Positions 36,515-47,929 of a DNA stretch of 64,000 nt are shown piece after piece (position 1 is the first letter of the stretch; each line of letters starts with the position of its first letter). The DNA comes from Symsagittifera roscoffensis (lineage: Eukaryota > Xenacoelomorpha > Acoela > Convolutidae), in the NCBI RefSeq assembly GCF_963678635.1, contig NC_087070.1, positions 620,001 through 684,000 on the forward strand, written 5' to 3'. The notes below the pieces were generated by a model. The model ran no database searches. It saw only the letters and a program-made list of their open reading frames with translations, and was not told the DNA's origin. The position numbers were made by a program, and so were the translations under genes.

Positions 36515-36768
36515 GAAATATGTGTTCACAATATGTAATTTGCTCACCATGCAAAACAAGTTAACGCAATGGAAAAATGGCTTTCCAAACTGAATTTCAA
36601 ATCATTTGAAATTAAGTTTTGAAAGCAGCATTTTTCCATTGCCCATAACCTAATTTTGAATGGTGAACGAATTACCTATTGTGAACACATTTTTCCGGCT
36701 CTTTTTCCACTCGCCAATCTTATATGATTCATATGTGAGTGGAGAGTGGAAAAAGAGCCGGAAAAAGA
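36496..36768. mobile_element. Foldback derivatives of the same MITE family
   Basis: 36500-36715 is a long imperfect palindrome. AGTGAAAAAGAGCTGAAATA, TGTGTTCACAAT and CAATGGAAAAATGGCTTTCC on the left are mirrored on the right by their complements, ending in CGGCTCTTTTTCCACTC. The centre is near 36605 (CAAATCATTTG), with arms of about 108 bp. A second tiny inverted repeat (36690-36768) pairs that same end with GAGTGGAAAAAGAGCCGG. Confidence 0.8.
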
Positions 36769-37185
36769 CCCTTGCAGACTGGTTGACCAGGTCTTTGCAG
36801 CTCACGTGCAATTTTATGTGTTGCTCTTTTTTCTAGAGTTTCATTTTGACAAATTCAAACCAAGAACCACTAAGATTCAATGTCCAGAAATATTTGCACT
36901 TCAAGTTGCATCTACGATGAAGGTGACAATAGAATTCGATGGAGATCACGTGAGACTCCGACTGCCTCTGTAGGTCTCACTTAAATAATGCGACTCTTTT
37001 CCAGTCTCCCACAATTTGTTAAATCAGAATCTGAAGTTGCCTTAAAATTGTTCATACGGTTTTTTTTCACGTGACAAATGTTCTGATATTTTGTTTACGC
37101 TGACATGTTTTATTACAGTTTGCCGAATCGAGGTGCTCGTTTTATGTTCGATTTCTGGACCAAAATCGGTATGTTTTGACTTTCT

Positions 37186-37412
37186 GGCTCTTTTCCAGTT
37201 CCCCCCCCCCCCACCTTTCAAAATACCGAGTTTTATGCTTGTTTTACGTGTTATTACGGCTAAATGCGTGATGTTACATTGTAAATTATGAAGAACAAAT
37301 CTGTTCACAGTTGTCGATTGCTTCACCACGCCAAATTTCATTGCATTTTGACAACGTTAAATAAGCTTTTCAAAGTTGAACTTGAGGGGGCGGGAGAAAC
37401 TGGAAAAGAGCC
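37186..37412 (+). mobile_element. hAT-type MITE copy A, 227 bp
   Basis: Terminal inverted repeats GGCTCTTTTCCAGTTCCCC... and ...GAAACTGGAAAAGAGCC are flanked by a perfect 8-bp target duplication, GACTTTCT (37178-37185 and 37413-37420). Eight-base duplications are characteristic of the hAT superfamily. The interior has no coding capacity. It contains TTTTACGTGTTATTACGGCT and GTGATGTTACATTGTAAATT, the segments homologous to the 95-bp satellite. Poly-C and poly-G tracts sit just inside the termini. Confidence 0.93.
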
Positions 37413-37504
37413 GACTTTCTCGACAAACTTTGGTACGTTTCGTTTTTCTATACCAAAATTCGGGGAGTAAAAGGAGCCCATTTTTTTGTTTGTTTGACCT
37501 CGCT

Positions 37505-37565
37505 TAGATATGTTTCGACCAAAAATGGGCATGTTTCGACCAAAAATGGGCATGTTTCGACATGT
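37505..37565 (+). repeat. 21-bp tandem repeat, ~2.5 copies
   Basis: ATGTTTCGACCAAAAATGGGC is repeated in tandem, with a partial third copy. It shares the ATGTTTCGAC word with the 22-bp array downstream and with 37940. Confidence 0.9.
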
Positions 37566-37745
37566 TTGACAGACAAAAAAATCTCCAAAATTTTTTTGAT
37601 TCGTGTCAGATTCGTTTCAAGCGGCGTGTTTAACTATGGGATCTACAAGGATTACCTCAGCTCTTTAGATGACAAAAATGTGATCCAGAAAATTTAATAT
37701 TTGTCTGGTTACAAAAAACCAAATGATTGATAACTTCCCCCGACT

Positions 37746-37940
37746 CTGCACGACCTGTGTTTCTACTGTGCTCGACCTATGTTTCGACTGTGCTCGACTT
37801 ATGTTTCTACTGTGCTGGACTTATATTTCGACTGTACTCGACCTATGTTTTGACTGTGCCCGAACTATGCTTCGACTATGCTCGACCTATGCTTCGACTG
37901 TGCTCGACTTATGTTTCGACTCTCTCGATCAAAATTGGGT
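37746..37940 (+). repeat. 22-bp minisatellite, about 8-9 copies
   Basis: TGTGCTCGACCTATGTTTCGAC and variants repeat every 22 bp (for example CTCGACCT at 37771 and CTCGACTT at 37793). Because 22 is not a multiple of three, the unit is read in all frames, giving spurious frames at 37723-38035. Confidence 0.92.
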
Positions 37941-38040
37941 ATGTTTCGACTTTGTGCTCAACTTTAAATTGCTTCTCGACCGCGGAATATCAGTCGCAAA
38001 ACTGCACTTGCCCGACTATCAAACTTGAAACATAATTCGA

Positions 38041-38616
38041 GGGTTACATGATAAAAGATCCCTTACCTCAAAATCCCAAACGAGAAGATCCCAGTCAATA
38101 AGATACCATTCCAAAAAATACCTCGATCTAAAATCGCCCACGACATAAGATACCATAACAAAATGACAAAGAACCAAAGAATTGAAAATAAAACGGTTAA
38201 TCGATCAAAGCAAAAACAACGCGTCAGTTTAAATCAAAGAAACGGCAAAACTTCTGCTGCACATATTTGGAACATGAATGACTTGTCCTTCAAAGTGAAG
38301 CTTAAACTTCAAAACAGCTTAAGCTACAAAAGAACTTGAAAAGGGTTTCGAATTAATCAAAAGCAACTTAAAAGTGGCCTGGTTTTTCAGAAAACTTGGT
38401 AAAGTGGTAAAAAAAGAAATTGAAATTTGGCAAAATTTTAAAGCTCTGAAATCTTTTTCATTGCGAATCACTTGCCATTCTGTTTGATGAAAAACAACAA
38501 ATTCTTTTTTTTGCTCACCTTTTTTTTGCTAGACGCAATACTCAAAGAGCCGACAGGCCCCTACCCCCAACTTAGCGCAATTAAGGGCAATTGCTCTTGG
38601 ATTAAATTGATAGATA
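38041..38616. other. No gene recognised
   Basis: A+T-rich, with a loose run of AAGATCCC/AAGATACC words near 38055-38160. Nothing else supported. Confidence 0.4.
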
Positions 38617-38624
38617 GAGAATTT

Positions 38625-38850
38625 GGCTCTTTTCCAGTCCCCCCCCCTTTCAAATTCAAATTTGAAAAGTCTATTTAACGTTGTCATAATGCAATGAAAT
38701 TTGGTGTTGTGAACAAATCGACCATTCTAAACAGATTTGTTCTTCATACTTTACAGCGTAACATCACGCATTTAGCCGTAATAACACGTAAAACAAACAT
38801 AAAACTCGGCATTTTGAAAGTGGGGGGGGGGGGGGGACTGGAAAAGAGCC
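38625..38850 (-). mobile_element. hAT-type MITE copy B, 226 bp
   Basis: Ends GGCTCTTTTCCAGTCCCCCC and GGACTGGAAAAGAGCC, with a perfect 8-bp target duplication GAGAATTT at 38617-38624 and 38851-38858. The interior is the reverse complement of copy A. Orientation is defined relative to copy A. Confidence 0.93.
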
Positions 38851-38858
38851 GAGAATTT

Positions 38859-40009
38859 TCGAATGCGAGTCGTACTAATAAGTTTTGGCGTTCTGCTGGA
38901 GGGTGCAAGGAGAAGTCAAAAAAATTGATCTAACAAACTTCAAATTAGCAGATATTAGGTAAAAGCTAAAAAAAAAGTTAATAGGTTTCATGAGCAACTG
39001 AACGGATATAAGAACATATGTTAGAGCCTGTGTATGAACTAGTTATCAATTGAACTTTTCATTCAGATCACGGTACTTTTTCCGGGATAAGTTGATAGTA
39101 CCGCTGGATCCAGATGAATTGTTTCAAGAAACGTATATGCTGATGGATTGCTGCTTGAAACAAAGCGGTTACACCTAAATGACACCCTTCAACTGCATTT
39201 GATGTTTGGGCGAGATAACAGACCGCATTTTGATAACCGCATGATAATTTTGATATTCATAAATAAATACGAAAGAGTGTTTTTCGGCCAATCAAATTCC
39301 CTTCAATATACTTTTTTTTTGGAAATAAGTCGGGAGCTCGTCTAGTTTTTCGAGATCGTTTTGTGAAATATCCAGTTCAACACTGTGGTAATCCAAGAAA
39401 TTAGTCCAGTTTAAAATTAGTTTTCTTAGATTTGCGTTGTTCATCAGTAGCGCGAACCTAATTGATATCATTGCACTAGGTTTATTTCTGATTACTCTTT
39501 GATCATGACTATTGTTCATAATTCATGGAATCTTTTTAATTGGTATGGGATCTTATGGTTCGGTATATTTTTGTCATGGGAGCTTTTAGTATGGTATAAT
39601 TAGTAAGATTAGGTAGGTTTAGTAAGAAGTAGATTTAGTAAGAAAAATTAAAGTGGGGAGTGGAAAAGAGCCAATTTGCATCCCTTCTGATTTAATCAGA
39701 GTAGCGAGATAGCCTTTTTAATGTTTTGAGTTTTGATGGTTCTCCCTGCCATAACACCCCCATCCTCTCTCTCCTGACCTCCCCTCACATCAGACTGGTT
39801 TTAAGTTTTAAATTAAATGAAGCACCTTTACCTCATGATGACTTTCTTGTTCCAGTGATTCATTTTAGGCGAAGAAAACAAAATGTTGTCGTGTGTAAGT
39901 AACTGCAGATGTCAAATAAAGCATCAATAATTTTCGCCAATTGCTTTTGAAGTCTTTTAAATGAAAAAGTTCCGCGCCGTTGTGACTCAGCGGTAGAATC
40001 TAGTCCCTC
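38859..40009. other. No gene recognised
   Basis: Contains a solitary right-end fragment of the MITE (AGTGGGGAGTGGAAAAGAGCC, about 39652-39672) and a few TTAGTAAGAA words near 39620. No exon supported. Confidence 0.45.
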
Positions 40010-40017
40010 GGTAATTC

Positions 40018-40240
40018 GGCTCTTTTCAACTCCCCCCCTACCTTTCGAATTTTCTGTTTTCATAGTCGTTTTACGTGTACTTATGGCTAAACGCTTGATG
40101 TTACTATGTAAGGAATGAGTAAGTACCAATCTATTCACACTTGCTAGTTTGTTCATCATGCCAAGTTTTATTGCGTTATGACAATGCTTAAACATTTTTT
40201 CAAAATGGAAATTCAAAAGTGGGGGGAGTGGAAAAGAGCC
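40018..40240 (+). mobile_element. hAT-type MITE copy C, 223 bp
   Basis: Ends GGCTCTTTTCAACTCCCCC and GGGAGTGGAAAAGAGCC. The 8-bp flanks are GGTAATTC (40010-40017) and GGTTATTC (40241-40248), one mismatch. Same orientation as copy A but more diverged, so an older insertion. Its TTTTACGTGTACTTATGGCT and TTGATGTTACTATGTAAGG align closely with the satellite monomer. Confidence 0.9.
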
Positions 40241-41227
40241 GGTTATTCGTAACCCATCACCCCTCAAAAACAAAAATTGCTCTTTTGGACAATGACCATT
40301 CTTTTTATTTGACTGGGGAATGCTAAAATTGGAAAGAGTAAAAATAAGCAACCACTTTTTCTTTTTGAAGTAGTTTTTTGCTACGAGTTACGACAAACTC
40401 AGAAAGTAAACATGCAGAAGGTATTCAAAACCCAATGACAGAATTTCCGCCATTGCCACCACAATAGAAGCCAATCTTCAAATGGAGGAAAGAATCATTG
40501 GTGCCCAAGCTATTCGAAATGCCACTTTCCACATAGTAACTGTTGGCCTGGCCCCGTATGTAAATCAGTATGTAGGTCAAATCATTGTTCGGTCAGTCGG
40601 ATAGGTCCTCGCGTTTCCAACAATAGACTAGCGTACCAGAAAACTTGCCAAAAAATGAGAAGCAATCACTGCAGCATACACGGTCAATTAACCGATTTGC
40701 GACCAGATTGCAACAGAACTCGATATGAGAATCAAAATTGCAAGAATTACCAGGAGCCTTCAACTTGTTCAGCAGGTCGCAATTTGATTGGTCGAAAAAC
40801 TACATTACAAAACAGATATCTGTGCCAATCTGTTTGCAATATTCTTCCTCTTCACTCTGTCAAGAATTTCACCCACCGAAAACAAAAGTGGGACGGAAAC
40901 GCTTCATGCTTGCCTCGGAATTCAGTGCTTCTGAAAATTTCTGTTATGTATTAAAGAGAACCAATAAGAATAAAAATGAAAAAAGAAAAGGTTTTTAAGA
41001 AATTTAAAAACTTGCTAGTAGCAGCACACGTAATGCAGATTCTTTTAATGGCATTTATCATAGACATAAACTTACATTTCATAAACTTGAGAAAAATGCA
41101 AAAATAGGAATTTTTTTGTCTTTTTTCGCGGCAGATCTAGGTTTTTATCCAGGGGCCGGATATTAGAGAAAAAAAAGTTTTTTTTTAGTTTGACCTAAAA
41201 GATTTTCCGCGCTCTCTTAAAAAACAA
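40241..41227. other. No gene; diverged dispersed repeat inside
   Basis: 40880-41085 resembles 47930-48145 (shared: GGACGGAAA-CGCTTCATG/GGCGGAAAGGCTTCATG, TTTTTAAGAAA, ACTTGC-AGTAGCAGC, CATTTATCAT-GACATAAACTT) at roughly 75% identity and in the same orientation. The overlapping 99- and 86-codon frames here are not supported. Confidence 0.5.
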
Positions 41228-41640
41228 AAGCTCTTTTCTTTTTCCCACATATCAAAATCTTTATTCCTAAATTTTTTTACGCAATATTAAAAATGAATGT
41301 GCAAATTAGAATTGTGAATTATGAAAATCGAATCTATTTGCAAAAGATAGTGTGTTCACCATGCCAAGTTTCAAGCTGAAATGGTTTTTTAAAACTAAAG
41401 TTTCAACTGTGTGGGTGTGGGTATCTAAAAAGGCCAAAACAGTCAAAACCTTATTTTGGGCTCTTGTCCAGTTCCAAACCCCACCCTCTTTTCGAAATTC
41501 TTTTTACGAAAGCCTATTTAAAAAGACTTTTGATGTTCTAATGCTCGATAAAACGTGTCAGCGTGAACAAATGAACAAGTTTATACAGCATTTCTTACAT
41601 GCAGTTTACCTATGAACATTTTTCTAACAGCTTTATGTTG
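41228..41640. mobile_element. Two degraded GGCTCTTTTCC MITE copies in tandem
   Basis: 41228-41455 starts AGCTCTTTTCTTTTTCCCAC and contains ATTGTGAATTATGAAAATCG and GTTCACCATGCCAAGTTTC, matching copy A's interior. 41459 onward starts GGGCTCTTGTCCAGTTCC and contains AAAGCCTATTTAAAAAGAC, matching copy B's orientation. Termini and target duplications are lost. Another isolated end (GAAGGAAAAAGAGCC) lies near 42125. Confidence 0.65.
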
Positions 41641-43785
41641 CATTTTACGAGGAGATGGGAGACTTTGAGCCCTACTCTGACATAACGTTCTGCGTTGCAG
41701 CAAATTTTTTTAAAAATAGGGGAAAATGGCCTTTTTTGAGAACTTTTTGTCTTATTTTAAAAAAATTACATTTTTCGGTGCGCCGTAAATGGATATCGTA
41801 ATGGCAATTTTTGATAACGGAAACGAAAAAATTAAGTATTGTGGTACGTTTCTCCTTACTATTAGTGAAAAGCGTCAATGTTAAGAAACTTAGGTTCGGT
41901 AGGCGGTAAGTGAATATCGTAAAGTAGAAGCCAGGGGGGGGGGATAAATTGGGTTGTGAGGGGTCAAATTACTGAAGGAGAGAGCAATTAAAAATACGTT
42001 GTCGAGTTCTACCAAAAATTGGCATGCGGGTTGGTTACGCTTTGACAATCATATTTGATGCATATTTGTTCTTGTTAAAACCTTTCGTTCCATAATAAAA
42101 ATGATGCTTATGTGAGGTTGCGAGAAGGAAAAAGAGCCAAAAATAAAACTAGCAATATTCGCAGACAGCAAAGTATATGGCTCGGAAAATCACATTTCCT
42201 CATCAAGTTACAGAAAATGAAAAAAAAACTTTGTCAAAAACAGTAATAAAATGGCTGTATATTTACTTCGCTTTGACTTTGTAAGCCTCAACGAAAATTG
42301 AAATTGCGTTAAAACCCAACAAAACTTTCTCTGAAAACTTGTGTTTGAAATTTTTATACTCGTTTTTCTTGCTATTTTGACAAATTACGATTAGTTTCGA
42401 AAAGCTGCTAGATCTTGTTTGTACATTTGTCTAACTTTTGTTTGAAGAGATCTTTTGGAATTTCGGTGCTAACCCAATTCAGTTTCGGTTCGCGATGATT
42501 TTGAACTGCAGGGTAATTGTCTCAGTAACACTTATTAATGTTTTTAGAATCCTGAATCGACAATTTTGGATTCCACTTATGCGGATTTCTATTGGATGTT
42601 TTAATAGTATTCCGAGTTTGTATGCGAACAACTTGGCTGCTAGGAAACCTGAAAAATCCAAGTGTACGTCCAGTATGGATCCTTTCATTGTCTTGCGAAA
42701 ATGTTTTTTGCTAAATTCTTCGAGTTTAGTTTCAAGCGGGATGATTGACGTTGTCTGTGATGGCGTAAATCAGTTATCTCGTTCTGCAAAACCAGAAGCA
42801 TGTAACTTTTATACTTGTGAAATAACTGTGCCTAAATTGACTAGTTTTTGTCGCCTATGGGTGGAAAATTTTTAGCATAGCCAATTGTTGTCTCATTCGT
42901 TACATTTTGACGTAACTTTGTTTTGTTGAACATTTGGCAGCAGTCTAATGGCTGTTTCGCTCGCATGGAAAGTAGCCTTCTTCAGGTTTTGTTTTCGTTG
43001 CCAGATTTTGAACTGATTAAGATTGTAAAATGTTTTCTAGGTCCAAGAAAGCCCACGTAACGTTAGTAAATGTTTTACCGAATGAAAACCAAAAAAAAAT
43101 TTGTGTACCGGTATCAGCATGACTAATTAGTTCGAGTGTACTCTTCTGCATCAGCGGCACAATTGCGCTCAATTTTTTTCGTTTTACCTAAAAATTGGAA
43201 TTGTGTATGTATGTGCCGATAGTAATTAAAAATTCTGTAGTATTTTTTTTCTAAATAGATGAGAGCAAACAGGTTTTTTTGACTGTGATCGGAATTAAAC
43301 TGGTTTATTTTTGGATTATGCACTTCCGATAGTGCAAACTGATTTTTGAAAATTCAGCATTTTCACAAATTTAATTTTTTGGGCTGGCTGGCTCAGTCTT
43401 GCAGGAGAGATAGAGAACTCAAAATGTAAGAGAACTTAGAAGAATTAATTAGAGGTTAATTTTTGCTGAGTTAAGCTCGAAGTTTCCAATTGACGGTTTG
43501 ATGGCCACTTTTCTTTTAAAAAAAGTTTGAAATCTTTTGTTAGCCAAGCAGCTCCACTTTTATTTTGGTTTTATGAATTTTTGCATCTATCTTTATATTC
43601 TGCGGCGACAATTGCAACTTCGTAGTGTATTTACTTGTTCGAGTTATTTTTTGTCCTATTTTGTGCGTTGAAACTTTCAATCGCCTGTTTTAGTGCGTTG
43701 CTAATGTCTAGAGAATATGTTTCGATATCATGTTCATTCATATGAATATCATTATAATTTTTACATAGTAATGGTTTTAAAAAAA
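41641..43785. other. No gene recognised; possible eroded retroelement frame
   Basis: The largest frame is 42438-42875 plus (145 codons), with no recognisable domain. The opposite strand (42769-42479) encodes an uninterrupted segment with VHLDFSGFLAAKLFAYKLGI, vaguely like the flap region of a retropepsin but without an intact D-(S/T)-G triad. I give no function to either. Confidence 0.3.
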
Positions 43786-46700
43786 ATCTATTTCGCTAGT
43801 ATTTTGTTCGTTAATTTTATTGCATTCCCGGCGTTCTTTTTCTAAACTTTTCTATGTCTTGAGAAACATTCGAGTATTTGAAGCAATAGCGTTCAGATAA
43901 ATCTACTTTACAATATCTTCGACAAAGATTTTATTGATGTGAAAAACAGATCATACAGAATTTGCAGCAAACAATTAGCTGGGTTAGTAGGGATACCGCA
44001 TGTCAAGATGGTTTCCAGTTCGTTAAGAACAGCGTCTGTGATAGAATTGGTGGTTTGGAGACAACTTTTTCTTTTTTGAATGCAACTTGATGATGTTTAC
44101 ATCGAGTTTTCCGTGGTTTTCATAATAGTTTTTTGGTTCCGTTTGCTTCAAAAAGCACCACACCTAACACGGTTTTTCCTTTGAACTTCTGCAGGTTTAG
44201 GAAAAATTTAATAAACACAGAGGAAAATTTAAAGCTGAAATGAAAGTTTTTATTTCAAGTTTAACTTTTATCGCTTAAAATGATCAAAACGCAAGTTCTG
44301 AATTGTTTGATAAGCAAAATAACATTCAAACTTAAAATCATATTCTTAACTTGCTTATTCGAAACCTGCTTAATTCGGAAATTTGAGCTCTTTTATGTTT
44401 AGAATGTTGTGACCAAATAATCTAGTTATTAAGCAGCCGTGCAAGGTTTTTTGTCGTCCTAAATTCAAATCTGCGTAAAAAGACGGAGCAAACAAGATAA
44501 AGATCCTCTCGTTTTCATCACAATGCAACATAAAAATTTTTTTAGACACCACTGGTCTGTCAAGATTGTCAGCGCTGACCGAATATAAATTTTGATTTTT
44601 TTCCTATTGAGTGCTATCCTTGCCTTATTGTTAAAATTTAGGACATACAGACTTATTGTAACAGGAACTAGAACATTTAAGAAAGTTAAGCAAGCATTTA
44701 GGAAACTACAGGGAGATTTTTGACGGTATTTAACATGGACCTGAACAAACATAAACATAAGGAAACGCAGAAACGAAAATAAATTTCATTTTAGGTTCTT
44801 TTTGAGTTTGCTATCTCTGGCTAAAAGCGTACTACTAAGCATCTACACAGAGGCGAAGCCTCGCTTAGCACCACTTGCGAGCGATACAATATAAAAAAAC
44901 AGCCGCTAACTAAAAAAAATATCGAAAACTAGTTTTCCAAAAAAAACACCAAGACAAAAAAAATAAAATTAGCATAACAAGAAAACTAACCAAGCTTTAA
45001 AAAACCTAAGATACCTGAGCAGAAACCCTTTGAGCCAAAAACATTTCAAAAAAGACTTCTATTGAATCATAAAAAATTGTTCAAGCCCCATCCACATCAA
45101 TACACACACGCACACAAAAGTTTTTTCGCTCATCAAACAACGCAATACGAGGCCAGTAGGCCGATATGATATAAGACGACACTTTTTTAACCCAAAAAAA
45201 GAGAAAAACAAAACAAATTGGAAATTTTTACGGACAAAAAGTTGTTAAAACCCCATCTCGTTAAATGCACACAGACAAACACAAAATTTGTTTTTTGCTC
45301 AGCAAGCGACGCAATGTAAGGCAATAAGCCAATATAATATAAGCCGAAATTTATTAAGCCGAGAAAACAAAATTGACAAAAAAAAAACAACTAATCAAAA
45401 CATTATTAATACCCAATCCCTTTAAATACACACCCACAGACACAAAATCTTTTTGCTTATTAAACGACGCCATCTCATGTTCACCCTGAAATCTATTTCG
45501 CTAGTATTTTGTTCGTTAATTTTATTGCATTGCCGGCGTTCTTTTCTAAACTTTTCTGTCTTGAGAAACATTCGAGTATTTGAAGCAATAGCGTTCAGAT
45601 AAATCTACTTTACTATATCTTCGACAAAGATTTTATTGATGTGAAAAACAGATCATACAGAATTTGCAGCAAACAATTAGCTGGGTTAGTAGGGATACCG
45701 CATGTCAAGATGGTTTCCAGTTCGTTAAGAACAGCGTCTGTGATAGAATTGGTGGTTTGGAGACAACTTTTTCTTTTTTGAATGCAACTTGATGATGTTT
45801 ACATCGAGTTTTCCGTGGTTTTCATAATAGTTTTTTGGTTCCGTTTGCTTCAAAAAGCACCACACCTAACACGGTTTTTCCTTTGAACTTCTGCAGGTTT
45901 AGGAAAAATTTAATAAACACAGAGGAAAATTTAAAGCTGAAATGAAAGTTTTTATTTCAAGTTTAACTTTTATCGCTTAAAATGATCAAAACGCAAGTTC
46001 TGAATTGTTTGATAAGCAAAATAACATTCAAACTTAAAATCATATTCTTAACTTGCTTATTCGAAACCTGCTTAATTCGGAAATTTGAGCTCTTTTATGT
46101 TTAGAATGTTGTGACCAAATAATCTAGTTATTAAGCAGCCGTGCAAGGTTTTTTGTCGTCCTAAATTCAAATCTGCGTAAAAAGACGGAGCAAACAAGAT
46201 AAAGATCCTCTCGTTTTCATCACAATGCAACATAAAAATTTTTTTAGACACCACTGGTCTGTCAAGATTGTCAGCGCTGACCGAATATAAATTTTGATTT
46301 TTTTCCTATTGAGTGCTATCCTTGCCTTATTGTTAAAATTTAGGACATACAGACTTATTGTAACAGGAACTAGAACATTTAAGAAAGTTAAGCAAGCATT
46401 TAGGAAACTACAGGGAGATTTTTGACGGTATTTAACATGGACCTGAACAAACATAAACATAAGGAAACGCAGAAACGAAAATAAATTTCATTTTAGGTTC
46501 TTTTTGAGTTTGCTATCTCTGGCTAAAAGCGTACTACTAAGCATCTACACAGAGGCGAAGCCTCGCTTAGCACCACTAGCGAGCGATACAATATAAAAAA
46601 ACAGCCGCTAACTAAAAAAAATATCGAAAACTAGTTTTCCAAAAAAAACACCAAGACAAAAAAAATAAAATTAGCATAGCAAGAAAACTAACCAAGCTTT

Positions 46701-47190
46701 AAAAAACCTAAGATACCTGAGCAGAAACCCTTTGAGCCAAAAACATTTCAAAAAAGACTTCTATTGAATCATAAAAAATTGTTCAAGCCCCATCCACATC
46801 AATACACACACGCACACAAAAGTTTTTTCGCTCATCAAACAACGCAATACGAGGCCAGTAGGCCGATATGATATAAGACGACACTTTTTTAACCCAAAAA
46901 AAAGAGAAAAACAAAACAAATTGGAAATCTTTACGGACAAAAAGTTGTTAAAACCCCATCTCGTTAAATGCACACAGACAAACACAAAATTTGTTTTTTG
47001 CTCAGCAAGCGACGCAATGTAAGGCAATAAGCCAATATAATATAAGCCGAAATTTATTAAGCCGAGAAAACAAAATTGACAAAAAAAACAACTAATCAAA
47101 ACATTATTAATACCCAATCCCTTTAAATACACACCCACAGACACAAATACTTTTTGCTTATTAAACGACGCCATCTCATGTTCACCCTGA
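43786..47190. repeat. 1.7-kb tandem duplication
   Basis: Copy 1 (43786-45490) and copy 2 (45491-47190) both begin ATCTATTTCGCTAGTATTTT and end CATCTCATGTTCACCCTGA. The offset is 1705 bp at the start and 1702 bp further in, from a few small indels, mostly in homopolymers. The two 97-codon frames (44465 and 46167, minus) are identical, so divergence is at most about 1%. Within each copy, the last ~450 bp is a three-unit degenerate repeat (AAACCCCAT..., TAAATGCACACAGACAAACA, GACGCAAT-type blocks). I recognise no protein in either copy. Confidence 0.95.
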
Positions 47191-47544
47191 CATTTTTGCC
47201 AAAACAAGCATTGTAATTTGTAATTTTTATTTTTTGTAAATTTTATTTTATTTTTGTTTGTAAATAATTTTATTTATTGTAACAGAAACAGATTTAGACA
47301 GCCCATTATTGTGTAGATTCTAAGATTATTGGCAAAATCTTCTCCATTTTCCCAACTTTTTCATGCCTATGGACGTCAACACAGCACTGATTGCAAAAAG
47401 ATAAAAAGGAATGTTTAAAACCAGCAAAAACTTAAGTAACCTTGAGGAAATTAAATCGCAAACACTAGCGAGAACACAGCAAAGCAGCTCTACACAAAAT
47501 TAAAGAAAAAAGTACAAATAAGCCTCGAATTAGTAACAATTCGG
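47191..47544. other. No gene recognised
   Basis: A+T-rich sequence between the 1.7-kb duplication and the tRNA-like element, with nothing to annotate. Confidence 0.4.
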
Positions 47545-47626
47545 CTACGTCTCGGATTCGAACCTAAAACCTACTGCGACCTATATATTATTAGTCAACC
47601 GCAGTAACCACACAGCCACGGACGCC
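47545..47626 (-). repeat. tRNA-like sequence, probable SINE head or tRNA pseudogene
   Basis: Read on the minus strand it starts GGCGTCCGTGGCTGTGTGG, which carries a good RNA polymerase III A box. About 40 bases later it has a perfect B box, GGTTCGAATCC (plus-strand 47554-47564). The anticodon-arm region pairs as ACTGCG/CGCAGT with an oversized loop, and the T and acceptor stems do not fold cleanly. A working tRNA is therefore unlikely. Confidence 0.55.
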
Positions 47627-47929
47627 TAATAACGAACAAACACACGCCAGCAATAAAGCCGAGAAGAGATGCTAAGTAATTTCCAATGCAACAGTGAAAT
47701 TACCATATAAGAGATCACCTTCAATGAACACTTTTATTTGCGAGTTAGTTGAAAAAAAAAACAAGAAGGTTCGTATTAATTAATACAACGATGATGGCCA
47801 GTGTAATTTAAAACTCTGGTAACTGGAAAACGAGGCTTTCTGCTGTTTTCCACCTTGTGAGGAATATTTAAAAATTCACAAGATTGATGCCTATAGCTGA
47901 TTTATTACTGTTTTTAAATTTGACCGACC

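Noticed and set aside
37723-38035. Two overlapping ~100-codon frames
   Set aside because: Both are readings of the 22-bp minisatellite in different registers.
39964-40020. A-box-like TGACTCAGCGGTAGAATC suggesting a tRNA
   Set aside because: No B box or cloverleaf follows; the downstream sequence is the MITE at 40018.
42438-42875. 145-codon plus frame and an antisense retropepsin-like stretch
   Set aside because: Neither strand shows an intact catalytic D-(S/T)-G or another recognisable motif; the resemblance is too weak.
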